NCBI GenBank assembly: GCA_003215535.1
Contig: QCKG01000005.1
Span: 1-64,000 of the forward strand
DNA length: 64,000 nucleotides
Source of the DNA: Prochlorococcus sp. AG-409-L18
GTDB taxonomy: Bacteria > Cyanobacteriota > Cyanobacteriia > PCC-6307 > Cyanobiaceae
Direction: 5' to 3'
In this document: piece by piece, positions 39,018 to 48,423 of the stretch
How positions within the stretch are numbered: position 1 is the first letter of the stretch
Layout: each line of letters begins with the position of its first letter
Translations under genes and position numbers: made by a program
Notes under the pieces: generated by a model
The model's input: only the letters and a program-made list of their open reading frames with translations
Database searches by the model: none
Told to the model about the DNA's origin: nothing

Positions 39018-39341
39018 ATGCCTAAACCAAGTTGGCGTGAATTTAATGATCCTTTGACTCATAATCAGCCGAATCTGTCATCTCCCAAGTCTCAGAAAGG
39101 AGAGCGATCTGTTCGAGTTCAGAAGACTCGGAGTGGAAAGGCTGGTAAAACAGTCACGTGGATAAGTGGCCTGGAATTAGATCCTGATCAGTTGAAAATA
39201 CTTCTCAAACGGCTTAAGGCGTCTTGTGGGACTGGTGGGACTATCAAAGGCGTTTTTCTTGAATTGCAAGGGGATCATGTGAAAGTTGTATTAGAGCTTT
39301 TAACGAAAGATGGTTTTAGACCAAAACAGTCTGGTGGATAG
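39018..39341 (+). CDS. SUI1/YciH-family translation initiation factor
   Basis: The 107-residue protein has a basic, disordered N-terminus (about 45 residues) and a SUI1 domain with [15 protein letters not shown] and the LQGDHVKVV block. Bacterial YciH-like proteins resemble eIF1 and affect start-site fidelity; the precise role in cyanobacteria is unknown. It is divergent from trpB and lies 57 bp before cysC. Confidence 0.88.
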   Translation: MPKPSWREFNDPLTHNQPNLSSPKSQKGERSVRVQKTRSGKAGKTVTWISGLELDPDQLKILLKRLKASCGTGGTIKGVFLELQGDHVKVVLELLTKDGFRPKQSGG

Positions 39342-39398
39342 GGAGTTAATCCTAGGGTTTCTTCACCATGGAGAATAGGTGTCAAAATTTCTTTGGTT

Positions 39399-40028
39399 AT
39401 GCAAGTAATCTCCTCGGAAGACACCACTCCTAAGGCACAAAATATTGTTTGGCACAAAGCTTCTGTCGATCGTTTAGCAAGATCCGAACGGAGTGGCCAT
39501 CAAAGCACGATTCTTTGGTTTACTGGTCTTTCTGGTTCAGGTAAAAGCACTTTGGCGAATGCTGTCAATGCAGCATTGTTTGAGAGAGGGTTTGCGACTT
39601 ATTTGCTAGATGGTGACAATATTCGCCATGGTTTGTGTAAGGACTTGGGCTTTTCTGATTCCGATCGAGAAGAGAATATAAGGAGAATTGGTGAGGTCGC
39701 TAAACTTTTTTTAGATGCTGGTGTGATAGTTTTAACAGCTTTTGTTTCTCCTTTCCGAGCGGATAGAGCAAAGGCTAGGCAATTAGTTGCTGAAGGAGAT
39801 TTTCTTGAAATTTATTGCTCTGCGGATCTCAAGGTTTGTGAAGCCCGTGATACCAAAGGTCTCTATGCAAAGGCTAGGGCAGGGGAAATAAAACATTTTA
39901 CGGGCATTTCTAGCCCTTATGAAGAGCCCGAAGAGCCTGAGTTGAGAATCGATACTGGTTTGGATGATTTGGGAAAATGTGTGGAGATTGTATTGATGGA
40001 GTTGATTGAGAGAAAGATAATTTCTTGA
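39399..40028 (+). CDS. cysC: Adenylylsulfate kinase
   Basis: CysC phosphorylates APS to PAPS in sulfate assimilation. The P-loop GLSGSGKST is near residue 46, followed by [27 protein letters not shown], which is diagnostic, and [10 protein letters not shown]. The 209-residue length is right for a stand-alone kinase. ATG 39399 is preferred to an in-frame TTG at 39393. A convergent purE follows with a 59-bp gap. Confidence 0.95.
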   Translation: MQVISSEDTTPKAQNIVWHKASVDRLARSERSGHQSTILWFTGLSGSGKSTLANAVNAALFERGFATYLLDGDNIRHGLCKDLGFSDSDREENIRRIGEVAKLFLDAGVIVLTAFVSPFRADRAKARQLVAEGDFLEIYCSADLKVCEARDTKGLYAKARAGEIKHFTGISSPYEEPEEPELRIDTGLDDLGKCVEIVLMELIERKIIS

Positions 40029-40087
40029 TCAATTATGAGCCCTTATCTATTAGTTTAAATTTATGAGAATGATAGTTTTTTGTATGA

Positions 40088-40675
40088 TTACATTTCATCT
40101 AGATACTTAGAAGGACCTATTTCTAATAATCGCTTATCTTTTTCAACGACCTGATCGTGAAGAGATTGGCGATAGGCAATCACTTTCTCTTCGATTGTGG
40201 AGTCATAGATTGCCAGAATTTGTGCAGCCAGTAATCCAGCATTTAATCCGCCTCCAATTGCAACCGTTGCGACTGGGATGCCTCCTGGCATTTGCAAGAT
40301 TGAATGCATGGAGTCCACTCCTGCTAGAGCCTTGCTCGAGACAGGGACTCCAATGACAGGGAGTGAGGTAAGGGCGGCAAGCATTCCAGGTAAATGTGCT
40401 GCCCCTCCAGCACCAGCAACAATTACTTTCAGACCTTTGGATTTGGCTTCTTTGCCAAATTTGAACATCTGCTCTGGTGTTCGATGTGCTGAAAGCACGC
40501 GAACTTCACATGGGATCTCAAATGCCTCTAAAACCTCTATGGCAGGTTCGAGAGTTTTTAAGTCAGAATCACTACCCATTACTACCGCCACTAATGGCTT
40601 CAGTTCAGCATTTGCTGAAGGCATTTGCGTTGGATCAGAGGTCACTACTAATAATGACGAGTGTCCCATGGTCAT
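40088..40675 (-). CDS. purE: N5-carboxyaminoimidazole ribonucleotide mutase
   Basis: PurE moves the carboxyl group in CAIR formation during purine synthesis. Motifs are VVMGSDSDLKTL, VLSAHRTPEQMF and GAGGAAHLPGMLAA, all catalytic or substrate-binding. A 25-residue N-terminal leader precedes the usual start; an inner start would restore family length, but ATG 40675 is the best codon in view. It is divergent from nagA, with 25 bp between starts. Confidence 0.94.
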   Translation of the reverse strand: MTMGHSSLLVVTSDPTQMPSANAELKPLVAVVMGSDSDLKTLEPAIEVLEAFEIPCEVRVLSAHRTPEQMFKFGKEAKSKGLKVIVAGAGGAAHLPGMLAALTSLPVIGVPVSSKALAGVDSMHSILQMPGGIPVATVAIGGGLNAGLLAAQILAIYDSTIEEKVIAYRQSLHDQVVEKDKRLLEIGPSKYLDEM

Positions 40676-40700
40676 GCATTAGTCATCGCTGGTTCTCCTT

Positions 40701-41858
40701 ATGAGAAGGATCACTCACATCCGCATACCTCAGCCTTTGATCAATCCCAATAGAGAAAATCTCTTTTGGGCGCTTCTAGATGATCAGGACAGGGTTATTT
40801 CTGTGAATGTGATGAATAAGGGAACAGCCCTTTCTGGTGAAAATTGGCATGGCGATTGGCTGAGTCCTATGGGTCTAGATCTGCAAATCAATGGAGGTTT
40901 GGGCTTGGCCTTTAACAATTTGACGTTTCAAGATCTTCCTAAGCTGAGGCTGTTGTTGGATCATTTATGGGCAGATGGAGTTGAGGCGATTTGTCCAACA
41001 TTGGTCAGTTGTGAGACCTCTGTGCTTCGACAGTCTCTTGAGGTTTTACGCGAAGCACGTTTAAACGTTCATGAGAAACAATGTGCTTTGCTTGGTGCTC
41101 ATTTAGAGGGTCCGTTTCTCGAAAAAACCCGGTGTGGAGCTCATAATCCGGAATACCTATGCTCAGCAAGTCTTTCTGCACTTGCTCAACGGATTGGAGG
41201 TTTTGAAGAAGAAATCTCAATCGTCACATTGGCGCCCGAATTGAATGGAGCCGAAGAGTTAATACGTAGCTTGAGAGCAAACGGGATTGTTATTTCTTTG
41301 GGACATTCTCAGGCCGATGCCAAAATTGCTAGCCGAGCGTTTCACTCTGGGATCAGCATGCTTACGCATGCTTTTAATGCCATGCCAGGCATTCATCATC
41401 GTTCCCCTGGGCCAGTTTTAGAGGCAATAGTCAATGGTGATATAGCAATTGGCTTGATCGCAGATGGAGTCCATGTACATTCAACTATTGCAGTAATGCT
41501 TCAAAAATTGGCATCAGAACAATTGGTTTTGGTTAGTGATGCATTGGCTCCTTATGGATTAGAGGATGGACAATATGCGTGGGATAAGCGTTGGATGAAT
41601 GTTCATCAGGGCACGTGTCGTTTAGAGGATGGAACTCTTGTTGGAGTGACTTTGCCTTTGTTAGAGGGTTGTATCAGGCTGGCCAGCTGGGGCTCTCAGC
41701 CTTCTGCCTCAATCTGGGCAGCAACTATTGCCCCTCGCATAGTTGTTGAGAAAAGGTCTCAGAAAGATGGATTTTTGTTGGGAAAATCTTTGAAGAATCT
41801 TCTGAGATGGAGATGCAATCGTGAAAGTAAAGAGCTCAGTTGGTGTAAAGCTGCTTAA
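40701..41858 (+). CDS. nagA: N-acetylglucosamine-6-phosphate deacetylase
   Basis: NagA removes acetyl from GlcNAc-6-phosphate in amino-sugar recycling. The amidohydrolase motifs are visible: GLDLQINGGLGLAF, HLEGPFLEKTRCGAH, SLGHSQADA, LTHAFNAMPGIHHR and LIADGVHVH. The 385-residue length is normal. In a phototroph it may serve cell-wall recycling. The last 20 residues are Arg/Lys-rich. An alternative longer chlM start would overlap it, but the preferred chlM start lies 26 bp downstream. Confidence 0.9.
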   Translation: MRRITHIRIPQPLINPNRENLFWALLDDQDRVISVNVMNKGTALSGENWHGDWLSPMGLDLQINGGLGLAFNNLTFQDLPKLRLLLDHLWADGVEAICPTLVSCETSVLRQSLEVLREARLNVHEKQCALLGAHLEGPFLEKTRCGAHNPEYLCSASLSALAQRIGGFEEEISIVTLAPELNGAEELIRSLRANGIVISLGHSQADAKIASRAFHSGISMLTHAFNAMPGIHHRSPGPVLEAIVNGDIAIGLIADGVHVHSTIAVMLQKLASEQLVLVSDALAPYGLEDGQYAWDKRWMNVHQGTCRLEDGTLVGVTLPLLEGCIRLASWGSQPSASIWAATIAPRIVVEKRSQKDGFLLGKSLKNLLRWRCNRESKELSWCKAA

Positions 41859-41883
41859 GATTTTGTCGGTTGACTTTTACCAA

Positions 41884-42597
41884 ATGGCCAAGGAACAGCT
41901 AAAGGAGCTTAAACAGGCTGAAAAAGCAGAAGTAGCCAGTTATTTCAATGGCATGGGTTTTGAGCGCTGGAATCGTATTTATAGCAATAGCGATGAGGTC
42001 AACAAAGTTCAGCGCAATATTCGCATTGGACATCAAAAGACCGTTGATGATGTTCTTTCCTGGGTAGCAGAGCTAGGCGACCTCGAGACAAGGAGTTTCT
42101 GCGATGCCGGATGTGGTGTAGGAAGTCTCAGCATCCCCTTGGCTGAAATGGGTGCTTGTTCGATTGCTGCTAGCGATATCTCTGCAGCAATGGTTGTGGA
42201 AACTAAACGTCGTGCTTCAGATGCGGGATTGGATCTTAGTCGTTTTACATTTCATACATCAGATTTGGAAAATTTGAAGGGGTCTTTTAATACAGTGATT
42301 TGCTTAGATGTGTTTATTCATTATCAACAAAAGGCTGCAGAAGAAATGGTGCAGCATTTATGTGGCCTGTCTGAAGACACTTTGATAGTTAGTTTCGCAC
42401 CATATACTCCTCTATTGGCACTTCTGAAGCGAATTGGCCAGTTATTTCCTGGCCCCAGCAAAACTACGCGTGCGTATACTTTGCGTGAAAGTGGAATTAT
42501 TTCTGCAGCTAAAGAATGTGGCTTTAAACCTATTCGTAGCAAATTAAATAAGGCTCCATTTTATTTTTCACAATTAATTGAATTCAAGAGAGTCTAA
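41884..42597 (+). CDS. chlM: Magnesium-protoporphyrin IX methyltransferase
   Basis: ChlM uses S-adenosylmethionine to methylate Mg-protoporphyrin in chlorophyll synthesis. The SAM site FCDAGCGVGSLSIPLAEMG, the YFNGMGFERWNRIYSNSDEVN block and CLDVFIHYQQ fit the family. The 237 residues from ATG 41884 match its usual length; a GTG at 41821 would add 21 residues and overlap nagA, which is less likely. No other chlorophyll gene is in the window. Confidence 0.92.
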   Translation: MAKEQLKELKQAEKAEVASYFNGMGFERWNRIYSNSDEVNKVQRNIRIGHQKTVDDVLSWVAELGDLETRSFCDAGCGVGSLSIPLAEMGACSIAASDISAAMVVETKRRASDAGLDLSRFTFHTSDLENLKGSFNTVICLDVFIHYQQKAAEEMVQHLCGLSEDTLIVSFAPYTPLLALLKRIGQLFPGPSKTTRAYTLRESGIISAAKECGFKPIRSKLNKAPFYFSQLIEFKRV

Positions 42598-42669
42598 GTT
42601 ATGTTATTAACATGATAGATTTTCAAAGCAAAGCTTTTAAAAGTTATATTTATTCTGATTGAATATATT

Positions 42670-43680
42670 TCATCCAATAGTTTTACGTAGGAGCTCAGGT
42701 AGCTTGGCTTCAAATGAGTATTCTCTATCATGCAATCTTATATTACCAATTTGATAAGCATGTAATAGGAACCCACCTTGCCCGGGAGTTGCTATTGGTG
42801 AGACTATCTCTTTTGCTAAATATAGGGGGTCTCCTATTAATGGAGTACCTAATGCGGCTAAATGAATTCTAATTTGATGTGGCCTTCCTGTTTTGATAAT
42901 TATCTCTAAAAGATCACATGATTCCCTTTTCTCAAGGAGTGTAATCTTTGAGAAAGCTTCCAAAGCTTTTAAATCTTTGTCAATATTTTTAATCTTTCTT
43001 CTGGTATCGCTGCCCCAGACTTTTCCTGTTAAAGGATGGATATATTCTTTGATTGGGATGTTTATTTCAAGGCTTTCATTCAGGGTTAACTTTGAGTTTT
43101 TCTCAGCCAGCCCACGATAAACCTTTATACAATTTTTCTCGTAAATCTCTTCATTCCTTAAGATCTTTGAAAGTTGTGCTCTGCTTTCTTTTTGACGTGC
43201 ACACATTAAAACCCCTGAGGTATACCGGCCAAGCCTATGTACTGGTTTTGGAGTGAGGCCATTACTGAGTGGCTTTACTCTTGACTTCAGGAGCTCAGTA
43301 AGTGTGTGTTTCAGAAATCCACCTCCTGGAGTTACAGGCAAACCAGAAGGTTTATTAATTACATACAAGTCACCATCGTCATAGATGACTTCCCAGTTTG
43401 CTGGGACTGCAGGCTCTTCCCAAGGTGGGCGCTCCCAAGAAATTTTGTCACCAAGGTTTAAGATATGGTCGAATTTTGTGGACTTTTCATTGAGTTTAAT
43501 CTCACCTTCATTTATTCGGTCACGCCAAACTTGGCTTGAAGAATGTTTATATTTATATGAGAGCATTTCCAATAACTTCATTCCTGTAAAGTCTTTATTT
43601 ACAAGATAGGTGTATGTCCACCCGTTATTAAAGCCGCAAGGCATCCAGCTGGGCTTATGGATTATATCTTTTCTCTTCAA
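42670..43680 (-). CDS. RluA-family pseudouridine-synthase-like protein lacking the catalytic Asp
   Basis: The 336-residue protein has an S4-like N-terminal region, then the RluA fold: DGDLYVINKPSGLPVTPGGG, PVHRLGRYTSGVLMCAR, and TGRPHQIRIHLAALGTPLIGDPLY. In active members the second motif is HRLDR with the catalytic Asp; here residue 151 is Gly. I recall HRLGR forms in other cyanobacteria and plants, so this may be a real subfamily rather than a damaged gene. Activity is uncertain. The start is TTG 43680, 1 bp after rre1's stop; an inner ATG at 43644 is possible. Operon with rre1. Confidence 0.85.
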   Translation of the reverse strand: MKRKDIIHKPSWMPCGFNNGWTYTYLVNKDFTGMKLLEMLSYKYKHSSSQVWRDRINEGEIKLNEKSTKFDHILNLGDKISWERPPWEEPAVPANWEVIYDDGDLYVINKPSGLPVTPGGGFLKHTLTELLKSRVKPLSNGLTPKPVHRLGRYTSGVLMCARQKESRAQLSKILRNEEIYEKNCIKVYRGLAEKNSKLTLNESLEINIPIKEYIHPLTGKVWGSDTRRKIKNIDKDLKALEAFSKITLLEKRESCDLLEIIIKTGRPHQIRIHLAALGTPLIGDPLYLAKEIVSPIATPGQGGFLLHAYQIGNIRLHDREYSFEAKLPELLRKTIG

Positions 43681-43681
43681 A

Positions 43682-44407
43682 TTATGTTACTAAATGGTTC
43701 TCGAGGGCATACCTAACTAGTTCTGTACGACTTGAAGTGCCAGTTTTAATAAATAGCCTGCTCACATATTTTTCTACATTTCGGATCGATGTTTCTAGCC
43801 TTCTTGCGATCTCCTTATTCATAAGTCCCTCTGCAACTAGTTGGAGGACACTTGACTCTCTTGGAGTAAAACTTGGAAGACTTATTTCTTTGGATGTAGT
43901 GTCATCGCCTTTTGTGAGCATCGAACGAATCTCCGTTATTTGCTTGGCCATCTGACCAACATCTGCATCTGCAAATCGAGCAGCCTCAGTCAATAATCTT
44001 TCTTGTCTCTTTACAACATTCTTTACTCTTGCGACCAACTCATCGGGATCAAATGGCTTTGGAATGTAATCATCAACACCCGCTTGGTATCCCTGGGTCC
44101 TATCAATGGTCATTCCTTTCGCGGTAAGAAATATGACTGGAGTTCCTCCTAGGCGTTCATCTTCTCGAAGTCTCTTTAGTAGTTCATATCCATCGCAACG
44201 AGGCATCATCACATCACTAATAACTAGATCTGGGATCATTTGTTGGGCTTTTTGCCATCCTTCCTCACCATCGGCGGCAGTAGTTACATCGAATCCTTCG
44301 TCTTGGAGATATGCCTGTACGGCATTACGCATCCCTGGCTCATCGTCAACGAGCAACAGTCTTGGTGATTGGATAATTTCTTGATTAGGCATGTGTGGCT
44401 CACTCAT
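43682..44407 (-). CDS. rre1: Response regulator Rre1 (Ycf29, NarL family)
   Basis: A receiver domain (D21/D22, phospho-acceptor D65, TAKGMTIDRTQGYQAG) is joined to a LuxR-type helix-turn-helix (FTPRESSVLQLVAEGLMNKEIARRLETSIRNVEKYVSRLF). The end TGTSSRTELVRYALENHL matches Rre1/Ycf29, a stress and redox regulator that pairs with Hik2 or Hik34 in other cyanobacteria. The 241-residue length fits. The RluA-like gene follows directly with a 1-bp gap. It is divergent from the cysteine desulfurase gene. Confidence 0.92.
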   Translation of the reverse strand: MSEPHMPNQEIIQSPRLLLVDDEPGMRNAVQAYLQDEGFDVTTAADGEEGWQKAQQMIPDLVISDVMMPRCDGYELLKRLREDERLGGTPVIFLTAKGMTIDRTQGYQAGVDDYIPKPFDPDELVARVKNVVKRQERLLTEAARFADADVGQMAKQITEIRSMLTKGDDTTSKEISLPSFTPRESSVLQLVAEGLMNKEIARRLETSIRNVEKYVSRLFIKTGTSSRTELVRYALENHLVT

Positions 44408-44508
44408 TAATAAAATGGTTGATATCTGCAGAAAAGCTAGAAGCTAAAGGTCCTTCAGAAGTTCTGTGAAAGACGGTTTTTGAATGCAGAATCAAATCAC
44501 ATTCCATT

Positions 44509-45690
44509 ATGGCTTCCAATTTTTTAAATCGGCCAGACCCATCTTCCCTTCTGGAATTTGATTATCAAGCTACGACTCCCTGCTCACCAGAAGTCATCGA
44601 TGCTATGGCGCCTTATTGGTATGAAGTTTGGGGGAATCCATCCAGTCGTCAGAATCGTCCTGGCTTGAAAGCATCTGCTGCAATCAACTTGGCTAGAGAG
44701 CAGCTGGCCTCATTTCTGAGGGTTGATTCAAAGAAACTGATTTTTACAAGTGGGGCTACAGAGGCTAACAATTTGGCTCTTCTTGGCCATGCTCGCGCAA
44801 AAGCAATAGAACTTGGCAGTCCTGGTCATTTAATTACCGTTGGGACAGAGCATCATGCTGTTTTAGATCCTCTTCGATATTTGCAGAAAGAAGGATTCAG
44901 ACTCACAGAACTAAATCCTCGATCAGATGGTCTTCTGTCTTCTGAGCAATTAGCTGAAGCATTTCAAGAGGACACCATCTTGGTGAGTGTAATGATTGCC
45001 AATAATGAAATAGGAGTAGTTCAACCGATAGCTCAGTTAGCAGATTTATGTAAGTCTAGAGGTGTAACTATTCATAGTGATGCTGCTCAGGCTTTTGGGT
45101 TTTTGCCTTTAGATTTTGATTCCCTTGGGTTAGATCTCATTAGCTTTAGTGGGCACAAGCTTTATGGCCCTAAAGGTATTGGTGCTCTTGTAGTTGATTC
45201 GCAGGTCCCTTTGTTGCCTTTGCAATGGGGTGGTGGTCAAGAAAATGGACTTAGACCGGGAACAATTCCAGTCCCTTTAGTTATTGGATTTGCCAAGGCT
45301 GCCGAACTTGCCTTGAAAGACCTAACTGAGCGACAGAAAAGGTTGTTGTCTTTCCGTACACAACTTTGGGAAGGACTTCTAGAACATTTGCCTGATTTGA
45401 TTCTTAATGGTTCTTTTGAACAACGATTGGCACATAATCTCAATTTCACTATCCCAGGAGTTTGCGGAAGTTCATTACATCGAGCAATTAGGTCGATCTT
45501 GACTTGTAGTAGTGGCTCCGCTTGCAGTAATGGTGAACCCTCTCATGTCCTCATGGCTTTAGGACGTAATCGCAAAGAGGCCGAGGCTTCCTTGCGTTTA
45601 AGTCTTGGCAAAACTACAACTCTTGAGGATGTTAATGATGCCATTTTTGCCATTGTAAAAGTTGTCAAATCATTGAGGGAAAGTGATTAA
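44509..45690 (+). CDS. Cysteine desulfurase (NifS/IscS-like)
   Basis: The enzyme takes sulfur from cysteine for Fe-S clusters or thio-modifications. The 393-residue protein has the start DYQATTPCSPEVIDAM, the TSGATEANNLAL loop, TEHHAVLD, HSDAAQAFG, the pyridoxal-phosphate Lys in SGHKLYGPKG, and the catalytic Cys in CSSGSACSNG. The canonical YLDNNATTP is FDYQATTP here, a small variation. Group I (IscS/NifS) is implied by the ACS loop. Followed by convergent rsmH. Confidence 0.93.
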   Translation: MASNFLNRPDPSSLLEFDYQATTPCSPEVIDAMAPYWYEVWGNPSSRQNRPGLKASAAINLAREQLASFLRVDSKKLIFTSGATEANNLALLGHARAKAIELGSPGHLITVGTEHHAVLDPLRYLQKEGFRLTELNPRSDGLLSSEQLAEAFQEDTILVSVMIANNEIGVVQPIAQLADLCKSRGVTIHSDAAQAFGFLPLDFDSLGLDLISFSGHKLYGPKGIGALVVDSQVPLLPLQWGGGQENGLRPGTIPVPLVIGFAKAAELALKDLTERQKRLLSFRTQLWEGLLEHLPDLILNGSFEQRLAHNLNFTIPGVCGSSLHRAIRSILTCSSGSACSNGEPSHVLMALGRNRKEAEASLRLSLGKTTTLEDVNDAIFAIVKVVKSLRESD

Positions 45691-45764
45691 ATCAGATTGC
45701 AATAAGTTTGCAAAGATGAATCCCTAAAGCTTGAATTGTTTTCATTGGTTAAATTCTTTTGATA

Positions 45765-46682
45765 TTATTTATTTAGGATTGTTCTTCGAGCGATTCGACA
45801 CTTTGCACTCCGACTTCGTGGATTTATTGAAACCTCGCTTGGGCTCGCAACAAGAGGTTTTTTAGTGACTCTCTCTAAACGCTCATCTTGTAGAAAAGAT
45901 GATTTCACTAAGCGATCTTCAAGAGAGTGAAAGCTGATTATCGTGATCAAGCCACCAGGAATAATCCAATCAGGACAAGCTTTTAGAAAGCGACTTAGAA
46001 CAGTTAACTCATCGTTTACGGCAATTCTCAAGGCTTGAAAAGTACGAGTAGCAGGATGGATCCGACCATAACGAAGCCTTCGTGGGTAGCACCCTGCAAT
46101 TGAATAGGCTAAATCAATTGTTCCTTGATATTGCCCACGATCGCTGAGATCATTTTTGATTTTATGTGCTATTCGCCGGGCGAACTTTTCTTCGCCATTT
46201 GTAAAGATCAGATCAGCAAGTGCATTCTCTTCGAGGTTTTCAATGAGATCAGCTGCAGTTAACTTTTGGGTGGGGTTCATCCGCATATCCAGTGGGCCAT
46301 CAAGGCGGAAACTAAACCCTCTAGCTGCAATATCTAGTTGTGGACTGCTTACGCCCAAGTCTGCAAGTACTAAAAGTGCTTTCTCCGGGGGTGTGAAATC
46401 TGCGAAATTGGTGTCGAGAATTTTTATACGTTGCCCGAAATTGGCTAGCCGCTTCTGGGCTGCGGTTCGTGCGTATGGGTCTTGATCTAGACCAATTGCA
46501 CGTAAATTTTTGTGCTCTTTAAGCAGTATTTCGCAATGTCCACCACCACCCAAAGTGGCATCAATTATTAAACCGTCATTAAGTAGTTCTTTAGGGAATT
46601 TGTTGATTGAGTCAAGTAATTCATCAGTAAGCACAGGCATGTGACGGAAGTTGAAGTCTTGATTCGCAAATGTGTCTGGCAT
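45765..46682 (-). CDS. rsmH: 16S rRNA (cytosine-1402-N4) methyltransferase
   Basis: RsmH (MraW) methylates C1402 of 16S rRNA. The 305-residue protein has [66 protein letters not shown] and [12 protein letters not shown], all diagnostic. It starts at ATG 46682, divergent from ndhH with 45 bp between. It is not in a division and cell-wall cluster here, unlike many bacteria. Confidence 0.95.
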   Translation of the reverse strand: MPDTFANQDFNFRHMPVLTDELLDSINKFPKELLNDGLIIDATLGGGGHCEILLKEHKNLRAIGLDQDPYARTAAQKRLANFGQRIKILDTNFADFTPPEKALLVLADLGVSSPQLDIAARGFSFRLDGPLDMRMNPTQKLTAADLIENLEENALADLIFTNGEEKFARRIAHKIKNDLSDRGQYQGTIDLAYSIAGCYPRRLRYGRIHPATRTFQALRIAVNDELTVLSRFLKACPDWIIPGGLITIISFHSLEDRLVKSSFLQDERLERVTKKPLVASPSEVSINPRSRSAKCRIARRTILNK

Positions 46683-46727
46683 AGGGTTTTCCTAAGATCT
46701 AAAAACGCTCTCTATTTCTTTGGCCCC

Positions 46728-47912
46728 ATGACGCAGCTGGAAACGCGTACGGAGCCAATGGTGGTCAATTTTGGCCCGCATCATCCTTCTATGCATGGTG
46801 TGTTGCGCTTAGTAGTGACACTTGATGGGGAAGACGTTGTTGACTGTGAGCCTGTCATTGGTTATCTCCATCGGGGCATGGAGAAAATTGCTGAGAATCG
46901 TACAAATGTAATGTTTGTGCCCTATGTCAGCCGTATGGATTATGCGGCTGGAATGTTTTATGAGGCGATAGTAGTCAATGCACCTGAACGATTAGCCAAT
47001 ATTGTTGTACCTAAAAGGGCAAGTTATATTCGGGTCTTGATGCTTGAGCTAAATCGGATTGCGAACCATTTGCTTTGGCTGGGTCCGTTTTTGGCTGATG
47101 TCGGAGCTCAGACACCTTTCTTTTATATTTTTAGAGAAAGAGAAATGATCTATGACCTTTGGGAAGCTGCCACAGGTCAGCGTTTGATTAACAATAACTT
47201 TTTCCGAATAGGTGGAGTGGCTTGTGATCTCCCATGGGGTTGGCTTGAGAAATGTCAGGATTTTTGTAATTGGTTTGCCCCCAAAATTGATGAATACGAA
47301 AAACTGATTACGAACAACCCTATTTTTCGTAGAAGGATTGAAGGATTAGGCACTGTTGGGCGAGAGCAAGCTATTAACTGGAGTTTGTCTGGACCGATGC
47401 TAAGGGCTTCGGGAGTCCCTTGGGATTTACGAAAGGTTGATCACTATGAGTGTTATGACGATTTTGAGTGGGATGTGGCTTGGGAGAAAGAGGGTGATTG
47501 CTATGCCCGTTATCGCGTTCGCATTGAAGAGATGCGCCAATCATTGAAGATTTTGAAACAAGCTTGCGAGATGATCCCTGGTGGTGCAACTGAAAATCTT
47601 GAGGCACATAGATTGTCAGAGGGGAAAGCAAGCCCTTTCGCAGGGTTTGATTTCCAGTATGTAGCCAAGAAAGTCGCTCCCACTTTTAAAGTGCCTAATG
47701 GTGAGCTCTATACCCGCTTGGAGTCAGGGAAGGGGGAGATTGGTGTTTTTATTCAAGGTAAGAATGACGTGACTCCTTGGAGATTCAAAATTCGTGCAGC
47801 TGATTTAAATAACTTGCAAATTCTTCCTCATATTCTGAAAGGTGCGAAGGTTGCAGACATCATGGCCATTCTTGGCTCCATTGACGTAATCATGGGCTCT
47901 GTAGATCGCTGA
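46728..47912 (+). CDS. ndhH: NAD(P)H-quinone oxidoreductase subunit H
   Basis: NdhH is the 49-kDa-type peripheral subunit that forms part of the quinone site. The 394-residue protein starts [23 protein letters not shown] and shows [40 protein letters not shown] and the late [19 protein letters not shown] longer frame begins at 46641, but the ATG at 46728 matches all homologues. It is followed 7 bp later by a thioesterase gene. Confidence 0.97.
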   Translation: MTQLETRTEPMVVNFGPHHPSMHGVLRLVVTLDGEDVVDCEPVIGYLHRGMEKIAENRTNVMFVPYVSRMDYAAGMFYEAIVVNAPERLANIVVPKRASYIRVLMLELNRIANHLLWLGPFLADVGAQTPFFYIFREREMIYDLWEAATGQRLINNNFFRIGGVACDLPWGWLEKCQDFCNWFAPKIDEYEKLITNNPIFRRRIEGLGTVGREQAINWSLSGPMLRASGVPWDLRKVDHYECYDDFEWDVAWEKEGDCYARYRVRIEEMRQSLKILKQACEMIPGGATENLEAHRLSEGKASPFAGFDFQYVAKKVAPTFKVPNGELYTRLESGKGEIGVFIQGKNDVTPWRFKIRAADLNNLQILPHILKGAKVADIMAILGSIDVIMGSVDR

Positions 47913-47919
47913 TTTTCAT

Positions 47920-48387
47920 GTGTCCTCTTTAAGTCCTCAGAATTGGCTTTTGTTGAAGCGGGTAGTTCGCTTTGGTGAGACTGATGCGGCTGGAGTAATG
48001 CATTTTCATCAGATATTTCGCTGGTGTCATGAAGCTTGGGAAGAGAGCCTTGAAAAGTATGGCTTGAGAGCATCTCAAGTTTTTCCAAATGACAATGAGG
48101 TTGGCGGAACTCTAGAAGTGTTTTTGCCAATTGTTCATTGTCACGCAGATTTTCGATTGCCTATCAAGAACGGAGATCAATTGTCCTTAAAACTAATGCC
48201 TACCAAAATTGATTTAGGAAGTTTTGAGTTGAAAGTTCTATTTCAGAGAGGCGATGAGGATGTTGCAATCGGAGTCCTTCATCATTTGGCGATTAATTCC
48301 CAAACACGGAAGCGATGTCCTTTACCAGAGGAAATTAATCTTTGGCTAGAGGCTTCATCAGTACAATTCGGTTTACGTCCTCTATAG
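47920..48387 (+). CDS. Hotdog thioesterase, probable DHNA-CoA hydrolase
   Basis: This 155-residue hotdog-fold protein has the 4HBT-type motif VRFGETDAAGVMHFHQIF, with a catalytic Asp as expected for 4-hydroxybenzoyl-CoA-type thioesterases. In cyanobacteria the related enzyme hydrolyses 1,4-dihydroxy-2-naphthoyl-CoA on the phylloquinone route. Its position next to menE, menC, menA and menF supports that role here. The start is GTG 47920; an overlapping ATG at 47918 is out of frame. It lies 7 bp after ndhH and may be transcribed with it. Confidence 0.82.
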   Translation: MSSLSPQNWLLLKRVVRFGETDAAGVMHFHQIFRWCHEAWEESLEKYGLRASQVFPNDNEVGGTLEVFLPIVHCHADFRLPIKNGDQLSLKLMPTKIDLGSFELKVLFQRGDEDVAIGVLHHLAINSQTRKRCPLPEEINLWLEASSVQFGLRPL

Positions 48388-48423
48388 CGGTCTTCATTAA
48401 AATGCCAAGTAATTAACCCCTGC

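Noticed and set aside
40278-40682. Open frame of 134 codons opposite purE
   Set aside because: Antisense to the conserved PurE core and without recognisable motifs.
41821-41883. Longer chlM start at GTG 41821
   Set aside because: It overlaps the end of nagA by 38 bp and adds residues unlike ChlM.
46641-46727. 29-codon N-terminal extension of ndhH
   Set aside because: It overlaps the divergent rsmH and the added residues do not resemble NdhH; the family starts at [10 protein letters not shown].
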